DNA of 64,000 bases from Brachypterus glaber (GCA_958510825.1 OY294049.1:37910774-37974773), one strand, 5' to 3'; shown: positions 21,198-34,001, counted from the first letter of the stretch. Numbers and translations are program-made. Notes: a model not told the origin generated them from the sequence alone.

Positions 21198-22091
21198 ATA
21201 ATGCGAAGATTCATGTGTAATTCGGAAGATTATTTTGTAACGATTTATAATATGTCAAACCTACTTTTGTATTTTTTTCATTGCAAAATGATATAAATTG
21301 TTTTATTACTTATCTTAATATTTTTACAGGCATATTCTTTAATTTGGTTAATTTAATTCCATTCTAAATTGCTAAACTAAAACCTTCTTTGTCCATTTTT
21401 AAATTGCAAATTATGGTTCTGTCAATAGTTTAGTCACTGCAGTACTGATTAGCGCGGTACTGCGCTAGGCTTGCAAGCATGTTCATAAAAGTCAACCTGT
21501 AAAAACTGTCATTACATTTTATAAAAAGAATATTTTGAGGTACTTTTTGTTAAATAATAAAGCAATAACAATAATTATAAATAGTAATATATTCATATTT
21601 ATTTATTTATTAATTAGTTTTAGGTATGAAATCTTGTTGTAAAAGGGAAATACTGAAAAACAAAATACTACAGCAATTCTCACTAGAATTTTCTACAGTA
21701 TTAAATTCCCAATATAACTGTAATATGATTGGACAGAAATAAACACGTGGTCAGAAATATTGTTAAATGATTGGTTGATAAAAACGTTAAAAAATAATCA
21801 ATGGAACTAACTAAAAGCGCACGATTTTGTCACTTCTGGGCTAAAATGCGTAAAATTTAAAGTGTGAGATGCCGTTTGAGAAGAAATTTTACGTATTTTC
21901 ACATGCTTATTTAACTCACTTTCTCTGTATTAATGTATCTATAGATATTTAGTTAAAATCCTGTAATGTATTTTTTACACACTTAACGTAAAGATAGAAA
22001 GCTAAAATTTGACACAATTACTTATTTCCGGTGACAATACAGTAATATACATAACAAAATTAACCCCCCCCTCATTTAGCTGACGGGGTGA
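21198..22091. other. Unassigned AT-rich DNA
   Basis: Nothing recognisable on either strand. Confidence 0.3.
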
Positions 22092-22182
22092 GGCACATCT
22101 CGTCATGTGAGGATTATAGTGTTCTACATCCATAGCAAATCTATGGATATAGAACACTATAATCCTCACATGACGATCTGTG
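22092..22182. repeat. Perfect-stem hairpin, 91 bp
   Basis: TCGTCATGTGAGGATTATAG followed by TGTTCTA is mirrored exactly by TAGAACACTATAATCCTCAC then ATGACGA, around a loop holding CCATAG...CTATGG. It is probably the core of a hairpin MITE whose outer ends are not clear. Confidence 0.75.
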
Positions 22183-22732
22183 TTATCGTTTTTTCTCAAT
22201 ATTTCCATGAAAATTTGTATCCAGGGGTTTTTGTCGTTGTTAAAACCAAAATTTTCTATCCCCACTCACTTTTTGATTGTTAGAAACATCATTTTTATAC
22301 TTTTTAGTGGATTTATAATAAAAGCTTGTTTATTTTTCCTTATTCGAGTTTTGTGACAAAATTTAAATTTTAGTATTTATAATAATTTATGGTGACTTTC
22401 TTTTAAAAAGTAATTATTATTAGGTACCAAATTATTCCCAATTTAAGAGCATCTGTTACATATCATTCTTAAAATTTAATGTCAGAATAAGTCCATTTAA
22501 ACGTTTCGTGGTAGACCGCGTAAGTCCTAGGGCGGAACATATGTGGGGTTTTGTGCAAATAATTTTTAAAATAATTGGCTTAATGGTACAATCTTTTGAT
22601 ACTGTCCAAACATGGTATATTATAAGCAATATTTGCGCATATGTCCGAAAATGTGATACAGAGAAGGACCACAGTATAAACTACATGGGAGTAACACACT
22701 GTCACAGTTTATTATTATACCATACACCAGAA

Positions 22733-22782
22733 AATTTCGTTGTATTTTTAATACCTTTGGTATTTAATACTTTACTTGCAAG
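22733..22782 (+). repeat. Dispersed repeat X, copy 3 (partial)
   Basis: TTTCGTTGTATTTTTAATAC and GGTATTTAATACTTTACTTG match 15920-16020. It is cut off at the start of the next repeat. Confidence 0.6.
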
Positions 22783-23540
22783 GGCGTATCCAGGATTTTT
22801 TTTCGGGTGGGGGGAGGGGCCCAAAAATTTTTTTCCCTAAATCTTGAAAAGAATGGAAATTGCGCCGCAGGAGAAAATTTTTTCACGTTTTTTTTTTACT
22901 TCTGTTAATTTCCGGTCTTGTTTTAATTCAATGTAGTAAAACTCAAGTTTAAAAAATTCAAATAAAAAAATAAGAATGCCCTAGCACCGCAGGTAAAAAA
23001 TTTTACAACTGTGTTGGTCTATTTAAATTTGAAAACAGTGCTATAAATTCTATAGCCTATTTAAATTTTAAAAGTATTACTATTTAAAGTTCAAATGCAA
23101 GAAAACTCTAGAGCCGCAGGCGAAAATTTTTACGATTTTGAAGCTGTAGGGTCCACTTGAAAAAGAGCCTGCATATTTGCTTCGCTCTGTGCCCTTATCG
23201 TTCTGGGGGAGTAAAAAAGCTATAGCGCGGTAGGCGTTTTTTTTTTAGAAATTTTATAGTCTATTTGAATTTTAAAAGTCCTACTATTTAAAGTTTAAAT
23301 GCAAGAAAACTCTAGCGCCGCAGTCGAAATTTTTTACAAATTTGAATTTGTATGGTACACTTGGAAAAGAGCGTGCATATTTGCTTCGCTTTGTGCCCTT
23401 ATCGATCTGGGGGAGTAAAAAAGCTATAGCGCCGCAGGCGAATTTTTTATAAATGTTATAGTCTATTTTAATTTTAAAAGTGTATTTAAAGTTTAAATGC
23501 AAAAAAAACTCTAGCGCCGCAGGCGAAATTTTTTTTATAA
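22783..23540 (+). repeat. Element G copy 1: GCGCCGCAGGCGAAA array
   Basis: It opens with GGGCGTATCCAGGATTTTTT and a G-rich stretch, then contains seven diverged units of about 90 bp, each centred on CTCTAGCGCCGCAGGCGAAA with a poly-T run. The inverse-orientation sister is 56575-57290, which ends in the matching C-rich terminus. The GC-rich words stand out against the AT-rich spacers. Short frames inside are artefacts. Confidence 0.75.
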
Positions 23541-24253
23541 TTGCAGCTAATTACTTTAACCATCTAGAGAAATCTAACATCGAAGGAAGTATACCCTTAC
23601 CCTCAGTTTGTAACTATTTTCGTGGTCTATGTAAATGAACCTGGAGGACCTATGCATAATGCATGGCATATTATCTTCGGATTGTAAATTAGTAGTGTGG
23701 CCGATTCCCTATCAATATTCATTGGGGGCGTGGAACATCTGTCTCATAAAAAACGGACAGATTTTTATTTTTTGACGACGAATTTTAACATTATTTTTAA
23801 CCGGTCATTATTTCCGTGACGGGGGTGGCTGGCAGAATTGATATATGGAAACTCGTTAATATTTTTTTAACAGGAAAATTATTGCCTATTATTTTTTATA
23901 TTTGTTTTTTTTTGGCAGTTGTAATAGAACACCAAGTATATTGATAGTTTTATGGTTATAAGAGTATGGACTTACACTGAAAAAACAGATTCTTTGAACC
24001 AAATCAATATGGCATTTACTCGAACAAATTATTTTAATATAACATTATTCCAAAATGATGAATTTGAAATAATATAACCATTTTCTTGTAAGAGGTTTCT
24101 CATTTTCTTTTTTAATCAAAGTAATATAAGTTTATGTAAAGTACCAGCCTATATTACAAAAATTATGATGCTTTGATGTAAGAGAAATCGGCGCTGTAAT
24201 TAAATATTTCTAGAGATTTTCTAGTATTGAAATATTGAAACTAGTTTAAAAAT
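23541..24253. other. Unassigned DNA with one CACTGAAAA end near 23973
   Basis: TTACACTGAAAAAACAGATT at about 23970 resembles the ends of the elements at 57720 and 63254. No matching opposite end was found. No gene. Confidence 0.35.
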
Positions 24254-24740
24254 AATAGTATATTAAAGTACTAGTTTCATAACATACGTTTTTAGCGCAC
24301 GAGTACAACTAGTGCGCTAAAAACGTGTTATGAAACGAGTGCTTTATACAATTTTTTCTATTTTGCTCTAAAATTAAAAAAGACTTACATTTAAATTGAT
24401 GACTGATTTAGGGATTTTTGTTTTGGATTGGCATTACAGTTTACACCATGTTTAAAAATCTAAGAACAAATGATATTTTGATATTTTTTATAGTCATCTC
24501 TTCTCTTTTTTACTGCAATTAACCAAGCCACAATTTTAACATGGTAAAAATAACCTAAACACAAAATTTTGTAGAAAATTCAACTTTAAAGCGACATTGA
24601 CATTTGCACGGAAAACGTCAAGCGACAGGCCAGGTCTGTTGCCAACCCAAAAGAACAAAAAGTACAGACCTCTTATGGGCCTATAAGAATACGCAAAATG
24701 CGTGTGATTATGAGCTTATAAAAGTCGCAAAATAGAAAAA
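24254..24740 (+). repeat. Dispersed repeat A, copy 2 (with inner MITE)
   Basis: Counterpart of 6379-6858, same orientation. The inner MITE (24353-24740) has the same ends TTTTTCTATTTTGC / GCAAAATAGAAAAA. Confidence 0.75.
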
Positions 24741-25785
24741 CGTATTTAGGTATAATCGACATTTTTAAACAAAAATTCAAAAATCAGTCGAAATATAAAA
24801 CAGAATTGCCAACTTTTCATAAATAATATTATCTCCCGTTTCACGTATTTTATATTCGACTCTGAGTAAACCGTAAGCTTACGTAATCTTATAAGGTTCG
24901 CTATCTAAATTCCAGAAAATAATAGTCCAATGAAATTAGCGAATATAGCGAACAATAATCACGGGAATCTGAAATTTGGCACGTCAAGAGAACATGTTTA
25001 TAACGGTTTGAGACAAGATGGTAGTGGAGGGGACTTCAAAGTTTAAATCAGAAAAAAGTCCGCACCTGTGCCACTTGTACTTCAGCCTCCATCTTGCAAA
25101 AATGGCGGCCATCTTAGTTTTTGACTTATAACTCCTAAATGGTTCATGATACGAAAAAAATCTAAGAACAAGAATGAAAGAGAATTATATTCTCTACAAA
25201 AATTTATCATTTATTTACTCTAAAAAAATCAACAGGGAAAATTACAACAAAAAAAATATATATCACTAATTCATTCTTTAAAAAGAGGGTAAGCAGTAAG
25301 CTAAAACTAACCGTAATTTTTTGGTGCTCTAGCATACCAATGTGGTAAAGGTGGGTTAAATACATATTCTTGTGAACAACTCTGCTAGATTTCAGATCCC
25401 TAAGTTTTAAAAACGAAAATTTTTGTTCGATATTTGCCATTTTTACGGTTAATCCGACTGGGCTATAAACCCTTTTTCATATCTCTATCCGTCCGTCCAA
25501 AGCCATATTGTCCTGTGCAACGCGGCTCGTCGTCCCCTCATTTTGCGGCCCTTTCGCCCCGTTTCATCTGCAACAATGCCTTTGCGCCCCGGGCGACAAC
25601 TCGTGTTTACTCTATTTCTTATCCAAGAAAGGTTCGTTTCATTTCAACGACCTTAAATACTACACTATTTGCATTTGTTTGTTCTGGAATATTGTGGAAA
25701 AAATAATGCTTAAACTACACATAAAAAAACACACTTTTTTTAAAAACTATTTTGCCAATTTTTTTTGAGACTTGGTTTTTTATCA
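24741..25785. other. Unassigned DNA
   Basis: Two overlapping plus-strand frames at 25434-25768 (86-90 codons) have no recognisable domain and unusual composition. They were not called. CCGTCCGTCC near 25490 is a common dispersed-repeat word. Confidence 0.3.
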
Positions 25786-26519
25786 ATGCTGCCCTCCTTA
25801 GTTAAAACTAACATTGCTATTTTCGAATAAATGGCCAAATTCCCTGACTTCCAGGTTTCAATTTCAATTTCCCTGACTTTTCCTTAAGTTTCCTGTTTTC
25901 CCTGACTGCACTCTAAATTTGTCCGTCAATCTTTCAGTAGTATTAACTGTAATAATTAAAGCAAGTTCACCATGTCAGAACATGAATTTACAATATTTAT
26001 TAAAATTAACCTCAATATTCCTCGATTTAGTAAAATCTCAGCTCTTTTCCTGTCGCAATCTAAATTTATCCGTCAATTTTTCAGTAGTATTAACAGTAAT
26101 AATTAAAGCAAATTCACCATGTCAGAATGTGAATTTACAATATTTATTAAATTAACCTGAATATTACTTGGTTTAGTAAAATCTCAGCTCTTTTCCTGTC
26201 GGTACAATAATTTTGCATTAAAGCTCATGCATGTGGTTCAAAAACCCAGCAATTTTACAATATTGGTTGAAAATTACCATAATTATAGCTTACATTCTAC
26301 AAAAGATAGCAGTAAAATTACCAAAATAAAAATTCACATTTTTACAGATAACATTGAGTTTACAGTACTGATTTAAATTTACCACTTTCTTTGCTGGTAA
26401 CATATGACCTACTTTATTTGCTGTGAAATTACCATATTTTCATTTACAGTGTGGTGGGAATCCTGTGTATGCAGATAAGCCGAAAAATGTTAGGACGTTT
26501 TAACTAAGGAGGGCAGCAT
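25786..26519. mobile_element. TIR element, 734 bp, with internal duplications
   Basis: The 23-bp perfect terminal inverted repeats begin ATGCTGCCCTCCTTAGTTAA (25786-25808) and end with the reverse complement (26497-26519). Inside is a tandem duplication of about 148 bp and a CCCTGACTT-rich stretch (25845-25910). The flanking target duplication is ambiguous. No transposase frame. Confidence 0.8.
25914..26205 (+). repeat. 148-bp tandem duplication inside the TIR element
   Basis: Both units run from a GTCCGTCAAT-like or ATCCGTCAAT start through TTCAGTAGTATTAAC, TTCACCATGTCAGAA and CAGCTCTTTTCCTGTCG. The second copy differs by scattered substitutions. Confidence 0.85.
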
Positions 26520-28596
26520 GGTAGTTAGCCACTTGTGGTCCGTCCCATAATGGGACTCCGAATCCGAAGTCGGAATTGGTTTTTTTTTCCAAACCTCAAA
26601 AAAACATAACAAATGTAAGAAAAAAGTATGTTTTTTGAAGTTAGGAAAGAAACAAGTGATATTTTTTATTGCGTGCTTTGTAATCAAGACAATAATTAAC
26701 ATTAACATGTTTGTTTAACCTTGTACTATTCTGTTTACAATTAAGTATCCCCTAAGTCAAGGACTTTAACTGACTTTTAAACCAATTTTGTCTGGGTAGT
26801 GCAATATTTTTATCCGCGAATGGCTATCATTTTCAACAGGGATGTATCTGTGTAAAAATATGTAAAAATCATTAAAAAGGACCATTTTTTCGAAGGTATT
26901 CCACATCGGGACAAAGAACCCAACCCTAGCACTGACCTTTTGGTAAATTAACATTAAATTACACATATTTTAAAGCTAACGAAGTCGCTATAGAAGAAAT
27001 TACAAGTTAATGATAGGGTTATTGTCTCTCGAAGTTGGTATCGTTAGCGAGTCTCACTCTAAATACTGTCATTTTGATAATATAAAGGTATCAAGCTGGC
27101 TTTTGATTAAAAATAAAACAAAACAAAACGGTGGACATTATTATAGAGAGTGTCTAAAAATAATGAAAGAATATATTCTGTTACAGAATTTCAGTAGGTA
27201 TTTCTTAAACCCATTATAATTTAAAAAAAATACATTTTTCTACGACCTAATAGACAAGTTTCTACAAAAACAAATGAAGTTTTCTGACCAAAAAATAACC
27301 TATTTCTTAGCATTTTACTTTTCTGCTCGTTACCATGACAGCAAGAGCAAAATTGAATTTTGCGCGTTAGGTGTAGGCAACCGGCAGGTTAATCGTAAAA
27401 GAACTGTCAACCTGACAGTGTCAAGTATTTGCTACGAAATTTTGTGTTCTGCCATTTTTTTAATATAAAATTATTTAATCAAATCTCAATTTCGTGTGCT
27501 AAATATTTATGTGTTAAATATTTGTTGTTATGAAGGAAGTATGGAGAGTTACAGATCTGCAAAAAATTGTTTCGACCTTGTAAGGTTATAAATACCTCAA
27601 TTTTTGTTTTTTTTTTAATCTCCGCCATTTTATTATTTATCAATAAATACGCGAGAGCCACAGTCATACTGAATCTAAATATTTTTGATTTTTTCGTTTT
27701 AGATGAGCCGTTATCAAGATATCAACGCCGCCAGCGACATATCTACTTTTTGAGGAGTTACGTTTGCCTGTTATTTTTTTGTATAAAAAACTTTAAAAAA
27801 AATGTTTTATGTATTTCGAGACTGTATTAAGCAAAACAAATTTTATATCAATATCTATAATGATACATTCTTAAAAAAATAACAAAATAGCCCTTTTTTT
27901 TGAGCATATAAACCAGAATGATCCCTTAAGTTGTCTTATATACGAGAACAATTTTAAAGTCGTTGTTTAAACTCGTTGTAAAAACCACCCTGTAGAAGAT
28001 ATAATCGTTGCAAAAAGGTTTCGTTTGCTGCTGGACGCCACATTGATAGGTATATAACATTAAACCCTAATATTAACTAATAAATTGATAAATAATAATA
28101 ATATGCATCGGAATTTTAAAATTTTGTACCTGAATAATTCCGACTGAATTATATTAGTGAAATCGAATTATAGAAATCACTGTTATTAGGCTTCATGTTC
28201 AATTTTTTGATTATAAACTTATGCCTTGGCATACAAATAACATTAAAATGGAAATTTTATTATAGTTTCTTCGGCAAAATCCCCTAACTTTAGATTTTTT
28301 AAAACTTTTATTTTAATTAGTTTTGAAACTAATTTTTTAACCTCAAAACCCGCAGATAATTTTTTTGATAAAAAATACTAAAATTTAGTCGATGGTTTAG
28401 TTTACACCGTAGGAACCAAGCGCTTAGTCCGCAAAGTCGAATATTATAATGTCCACAGACTCGCTAAGAGGTTTATTTTATACCTTTTTGACACTTCTTC
28501 ACGAATTATAAAAAAACTAAACTACTTACTAAAAAACACATTTATGGAAATTGTAGGGTCGATCACAATACCTTCCTGAATATGTTTATACGTGGA
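26520..28596. other. Unassigned AT-rich DNA, about 2 kb
   Basis: I find no repeat partner in the window, no element ends and no domain-bearing frame. The short frames at 27010-27830 are AT-rich and unremarkable. Confidence 0.3.
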
Positions 28597-28962
28597 TAAA
28601 AAGTTTTTATCCAGATAATGAGACAATTACCAGCTTCATTTTAAATAGATAAACTCAATAATAACCCCCGCGTGGCTTTTACTTTATTGAGTGGATAATT
28701 ATTTATTTTACCCACTCAACTGTCACTTGTCAAATTATTTTATTGTAAATGTCATTAAAATTTTTAATAAAAATGTGAATTTCTAAGCTATTTATTGGAT
28801 AAAACCTTGTATGGCACTCATGGGTAAACCGATATTGCCCTCTCGAAAATTAACCTGCTTGGCTGACGCCTCGCAGGTTAATTTTCTCATGGACAATATC
28901 TTACTTTACCCACTAGTACCATAAATAACTATTTTTTTAATAAAAACCAACTTGAATGTTGT
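28597..28962 (+). repeat. Dispersed repeat H, copy 1
   Basis: Matches 35150-35473 in inverse orientation over its whole length, for example CAATAATAACCCCCGCGTGG, AAACCTTGTATGGCACTCAT and CCGATATTGCCCTCTCG. It contains its own hairpin: GAAAATTAACCTGC, a loop, GCAGGTTAATTTTC. Confidence 0.85.
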
Positions 28963-29485
28963 GTTTGAGGTTCTAGAACCCCATTAAGGACATTCATGTT
29001 GATTTCGTGTTTATTTTATTATCCAGATTAATTTTATAATACCATGTTTCACATCTAATTTTAATTTCGACTCATTATAAAAAGAATACATTTTTTTAAA
29101 TAATATAGGTACCTCTTATAAATTATTAAATACCATTATTATACCTAATTTAGAAATATATCACACATATCGCGTGACGGTGTGATACAGAAAATTAGAC
29201 GAAAAATGCAGAGAAAAGAACAGTATCGTGTTTAGTAGAACAAAAATAGCTCCAGATATAATATATGTGTTATTAGGGCGGATTCTGCCCGGCGAAAAGG
29301 GCCATGTTTGGCTTTTTGTAGTAAAACATTGTTTTTTTATGGCACCCTGTGTATTTTAGAAGCGATAGGTAAACAATACAATTCTAATAAAAAATAAATT
29401 AAACCACTCTTCTAAAATTGATAGTTTTGATTAAAAAAACTTTTTATGTAAAAGTTCTTACAGTTGGAGTCAAAAAAAAGTACTA
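28963..29485. other. Unassigned AT-rich DNA
   Basis: Nothing recognisable. Confidence 0.3.
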
Positions 29486-29517
29486 CAGCACGGAACCTTG
29501 AGGCACACCAAATTTTT
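29486..29517 (-). pseudogene. Tiny RT relic (KFGVPQGSVL)
   Basis: On the minus strand AAATTTGGTGTGCCTCAAGG continues to give KFGVPQGSVL, the conserved RT motif before the YADD box, followed at once by a stop. Only this piece is recognisable, so it is a decayed LINE remnant or, less likely, a chance match. Confidence 0.45.
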
Positions 29518-30133
29518 AAAATGACAATGAAATTTTTAGGGTTATGTACGTTGTCAGTGGATTTAAAAACGTTATAAAAACATTCATTTCTCGAAAAAAT
29601 ATATTCCTATTTGAAAAAATTACAGAAATATATAAAACTAAAAAACAGAAATAAAAAATATAATTAATAAAATAGCAGTTGAAACTTTTAAAGGGCCCCA
29701 AATCTTCATTTCTATATATTTTAGTTCTGGTGTGTAGAATTATATAGGTATTGTTAAAATATTTTTTTTGTTGCTGGCTTAATTGACATATTTGACACTT
29801 TTTATATTATATTATACTTAGTTTTATATATCTCTGACTTAGTTAATACTGAGGACGTTGACCTTAGTGACAAGTTAGATTTAAATGGTACAATTTTTGG
29901 GTATAGTACTTTTTAAAGATCGCAACTGTACCAATAAATAACCTTATAAGGCGTTTTTGGGCGATGGTACATATTTTTTTTTGTCATTTTTAAAATTATA
30001 TGTTTTGATTGCATGCAGTGACACCTTGCGTAATTGACAAGGAATTTAAGGTTTGATTATAAGTAACTTTCCACCCTCATTCGTGTACCATTGTCTGATA
30101 TAATTTTTTCTGGGAATCTACACATATAAATAA
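29518..30133. other. Unassigned AT-rich DNA
   Basis: Nothing recognisable. Confidence 0.3.
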
Positions 30134-30631
30134 CACAGGTCAACAAGGATTTTGTGATCGGATGTTTTTTTATTTTCCACCTTAGTTAAGAATGCCAAAC
30201 AAGTATTTTTTTGTTTCCATCACGTATAGTTTTTTTCAGCTAAGCTATGCCAAAAATCTAATTCTTTAACATGAAGTGTAGAATTTTTAAGTTATGAACA
30301 TTGGTTTGGACTTTTAACTTTTAACATAATCAAAAGAAGCCATTTGACACATTTTTATAAAAATCGAAACAAAAATAAATTTTTGGACCACCCTAATGGC
30401 GCGGATTTTTTTTTTAATTTTTCGGTATTTTATTCGAAATCAAAAATAGTCGTATGCAAAAATTCAGAATTTTGTCTATGTTTTTTTTTGCTGGCCCACT
30501 GTGTGGTTGATCACAACTCTTACGTGATTGTCAAAAATGGAAGTTATATTCGAAATCAACATCAACATAACTAAATTATCCAAAATCAGCTGTTAGATCC
30601 AAATCAACTTTTAAAACTTTGTTGGCCTGTG
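30134..30631. mobile_element. TIR element, 498 bp, TAA flanks
   Basis: The ends CACAGGTCAACAA and TTGTTGGCCTGTG are inverted with one mismatch and flanked by TAA on both sides (30131-30133 and 30632-30634). The right half resembles 47820-47930, which ends GCAGGCCTGTGTACTC, so a second, gap-truncated copy probably exists there. A TAA duplication suggests a Harbinger-type mover (inference). Confidence 0.7.
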
Positions 30632-30634
30632 TAA

Positions 30635-31369
30635 TTTTTACCACGTTAAATTTAGCCTAGAATGTAAAACATACTCGTGTCAATATGAGAATACGACTTT
30701 GACGTCACAGTGCGGAAAAAAGCACTTTGTAGTGTAACTGAAACTTATCTATTAAAACTTAATACATAATTATTATATAGAAAATGTATATAAACAAAAA
30801 TCATTTATTACATCTTAAGAAATAAGGTTCAATTACCCTACAGAGTGGTATTTAGTTTACGCGCTGTGACGTCAGAGTCGCCTCTTCAGATTGACACGAG
30901 TATAGGTAGGTAAAAATTTTTAACAAAAAGTTATTTTCCCCCAGCTGAATTTTACATACATACAAAAAGACCATTTATCATGACAATCCTTAATATTTTA
31001 ATAACTGATAGATATATCAAAAAAGTTTTGGACAAAAGTTCTAAGAGCTTAATAGGAGCACAAAATGGTGTATATTTGATACGTTTAGGGGACACAATGG
31101 AGGCAGGGGTACAAGAAAGGCCATTTTTTTAAATGAAAAGGGGGTACATCATTTTTAAGCTTGTAAAATTCTCTATATGACCATTTATTTTTTATTTTTT
31201 CAATTGTTAAGGGGGTTAAAAAGTATTGAAAGTGGGATGTTTGTCAAAATTTCTTAAAAAATCAAAAAAATTTTGTTATTAATTGTAATTTATAATATTA
31301 ACTATTACCTATATAGGTAATTTCATTAAATTTATCATTCAGAGTTAATTCACTTCAACTAAACGCATC
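30635..31369. other. Unassigned AT-rich DNA
   Basis: TGACGTCA occurs near 30700 and 30868 within an inverted arrangement (GTGTCAATATGAG... and ...TTGACACGAGTAT). No gene. Confidence 0.3.
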
Positions 31370-31530
31370 TCCTGCAGAGCAAGGTTAATTCCTGCCGAAC
31401 GTGTAGTGGCAGTCGTCACGTCGAATTTACCCGTCGTTTCGCCTGCTAGCAGGACTAATTGGAAGGTCCTGCGGCTAAATTTCCTCGTTCCGGGTCTTTG
31501 CCGGAGCTGGGAGGAGCGAGGAGACGGTCA
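31370..31530. other. GC-rich island, unrecognised
   Basis: About 55% GC by eye within a roughly 30% GC background. A 63-codon plus frame (31406-31597) crosses it but has no domain I recognise. It could be an exon, a promoter or a fragment of an insertion. Confidence 0.3.
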
Positions 31531-32089
31531 CAGTGGCAAAAATAAGTATAAAATGAGGCTAAAATCTAAAAAAAATCAAACTTTACTGTATTATTAAGTC
31601 CAAAATTTTCAAGTACAAAATATTCAACTCAATTTTTTTCATAAACCCTTTGAAAGATACTTTCCAGTGGCTGCGAAAGGGTTCAAGTAACCTACTTTAA
31701 CGGCAAAATTACCAACGTTGGGCCATACATTGCATACATAACCAATTTATTTTAATTTTAACAGTCTTGGGTATAAAATACCTTGTAAAAGTGCTGTTAG
31801 TTTTCGAACAAAATTGTGTATCACCGAACCACGACTGAAGCAGACCCGTACCTTTTATAGACTACCGAAGCACTGTCTATACTTTTTTACTACTAGCTTT
31901 AGAAAGAACCATTATTTATCATGTTTTTAATCCGTGAATCTTTTTTCAAGAATAGCGATTTCAAAGGCTACTTGTTTATTCGCGTTTAATTATAACCCAA
32001 GAAACATTTTACTTTATTATTGCTATAAAAATGTTTTAATAATAAAAATCAATTGGTGAAAAAATAATATCTAAACCATGTTAGAGAAG
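31531..32089. other. Unassigned DNA; 31887-31928 matches 45371-45414
   Basis: TACTACTAGCTTTAGAA and ACCATTATTTATCATGTTTT match the DNA just downstream of the candidate exon at 45137-45355. The segment is therefore part of a repeat or of a duplicated gene region. Confidence 0.4.
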
Positions 32090-32310
32090 ACTATTATAGC
32101 CCTCGATGCTTCGAATCTCGGGATATAATACGCTCGGCTATAAAAAAGTTTTCTCTACCTTGGTATATAATTACTATTGTTCGGGTTTTGGCTGCAAATT
32201 TGGTTATTTTCGCTGATGTGCGGCGATCGATACTTGCGGCTAATCGGAGACGGAGAATAAGCGAAATTCGTATCAGACGCCCGCCGGATTTGATACGCCA
32301 CATGCGGATA
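32090..32310. other. Single-copy-looking island
   Basis: More balanced composition, no repeat partner in this window, and no domain-bearing frame (a 79-codon minus frame is unremarkable). Possible regulatory or exonic DNA; unresolved. Confidence 0.25.
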
Positions 32311-32528
32311 TTTGGATAACTCACTTTCTGCAACTGTTTTATGTATATCTCTGTTCTAGCTCTATTAGATTCTAAATCTGTCAGAGCTTTATACGTAGTT
32401 ACGTATAGAGATGTATTAGATTTAGTATTACTTACATTAGAGCTTTAAGCTCTAACCTAACTTCTAACAGAGGCTGTACAAACTTAAATATCTCCAAAAT
32501 TGCTATTGTAAGACTAGCTTAATGAGTA

Positions 32529-33324
32529 GAGGAAAGTCACCTAATTTCGGATACCATTTACAATGTATCCAATATAGGCAGTATTATTTTTTGATATTTT
32601 TTCTATATAACAACATACAACTTATTATAACGAACCATGATTTATTATGAAAACAATTTTATTATAGTTTATTTTTCCTAAAACACACGGTTAAAAAAAC
32701 TAAGAGCATTTTTGCGAATTTGAAAAAGGGTTCCTAATTTCGGACATATCCGAAAATGTTTTTTTGGTTAGATCTGGATCCCACTGCTTATTTTCTTGTT
32801 ATTCCTTAAAATTTTGTTTGGCAAATAAAAAATTATTTAATCATTAAGCATTTTTTTACAAAATAATATACTGCCATCTAGCTAAAAAGCAGTAGCTCCA
32901 TTTTTCACATAGCGACGTTTTTACGTCGACTACTGATTTCTAGCTTAGTAGGGTAGTATAGGAGCCATAATTTTGCACAAGAATTATCTATCCGAAAATA
33001 GGCAACTTTCTGCTTTTTAGCTTAAAATGTTCATGTTTTCAAATTGCTTAATCCAAACCCAACACAAAACACCTCTTTATAAAGAATATTTATAAAATAA
33101 ACAAGCATGCGAATGCAACTGAGCATAAAATTGCCATTTGCAATATAAACGATTTGTGCTGCCATTTAACGGGGAGAAACTCTACCGTTATCATATTACA
33201 GGACGGATTTAGTTTGACTTTCGGCTTCACATAAAAGCAGGTTTCTGTTTACCTCTGCAAATAGTATCTTAGATACACTACTATCCGAAATTAGGAAACC
33301 ATTCGAAATAAGGCGTCTTTCCTC
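32529..33324 (+). mobile_element. TIR element N, copy 1 (GAGGAAAG ends)
   Basis: The ends GAGGAAAGTCACCTAATTTC and the imperfect inverse at 33299-33324 are flanked by TA (32527-32528 and 33325-33326). The interior matches 36629-37532 in opposite orientation, including ATTTCGGACATATCCGAAAA, a self-complementary word. Confidence 0.85.
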
Positions 33325-34001
33325 TACAGTTTAAAACACTACGATTCAATTTGACTGAGAGTACTTAGATTTTTCCGATTTGAATTTTAAAGAGCGTGTG
33401 CTGTGCACGCAGCGATTGGTCCGGGCGATAAGCGTTTTGTTCGTCGGCGCTTTTTAATTTTTAAATTACAGGTTACCAACATATTTATGGCTTCATGTGT
33501 CGTGGGCTCTTTACGTTAGAAAAATTATCGACGGTTTTTATCTGTTCACCCCAGTCGACCGGGCATAGTTGATGTAAAAACTCTTTAAAACTCTTCAGAG
33601 GAACAATGCACATCATCAGCATGAGGTTATCAGATATAAGACTCGCCATTTCACACAGTCCTATGGCAAGTATTTTATTTTCCCGCATTTCTCGCATTTT
33701 CCTAAAGTATCTACACACTACATCCTTTGTTATTTGTGAGCAGTATTTTAATTAAGGTCTTGACTGCCATCCAAATGGCGAAAATGTACAAAACACCAGA
33801 TTTCGTACAAAAATAAAAAATACCAGATTTGTACCAGATTTGGTACAAATGTACCAAATACGATTCAGTAGGCGCCCGGCAATCGGAGTGTAATTTCACC
33901 CATAAACGGTATTAGAATGAAACGTGACGAAAACGTCGTGATCGTCTTTTAGGGGTTAATTTTGTGTAATTATCAAATAAAAAAGCACCAAAAGTTTTCT
34001 A
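33325..34001. other. Unassigned DNA
   Basis: Contains repeated ACCAGATTTGGTACAAAT words near 33800-33860. The frames at 33485-33899 have no recognised domain. Confidence 0.3.

Noticed and set aside
22508..22840. 110-codon plus-strand frame
   Set aside because: It runs through dispersed repeat X and the start of element G; no domain, no conserved frame in the other copies.
25434..25768. Two overlapping plus-strand frames (86-90 codons)
   Set aside because: Mutually overlapping, no domain, and the GC-richer part contains common dispersed-repeat words.
33600..33625. CTGATGA on the minus strand as a possible hammerhead core
   Set aside because: Followed by TGTGCATTG without stem II or GAAA.
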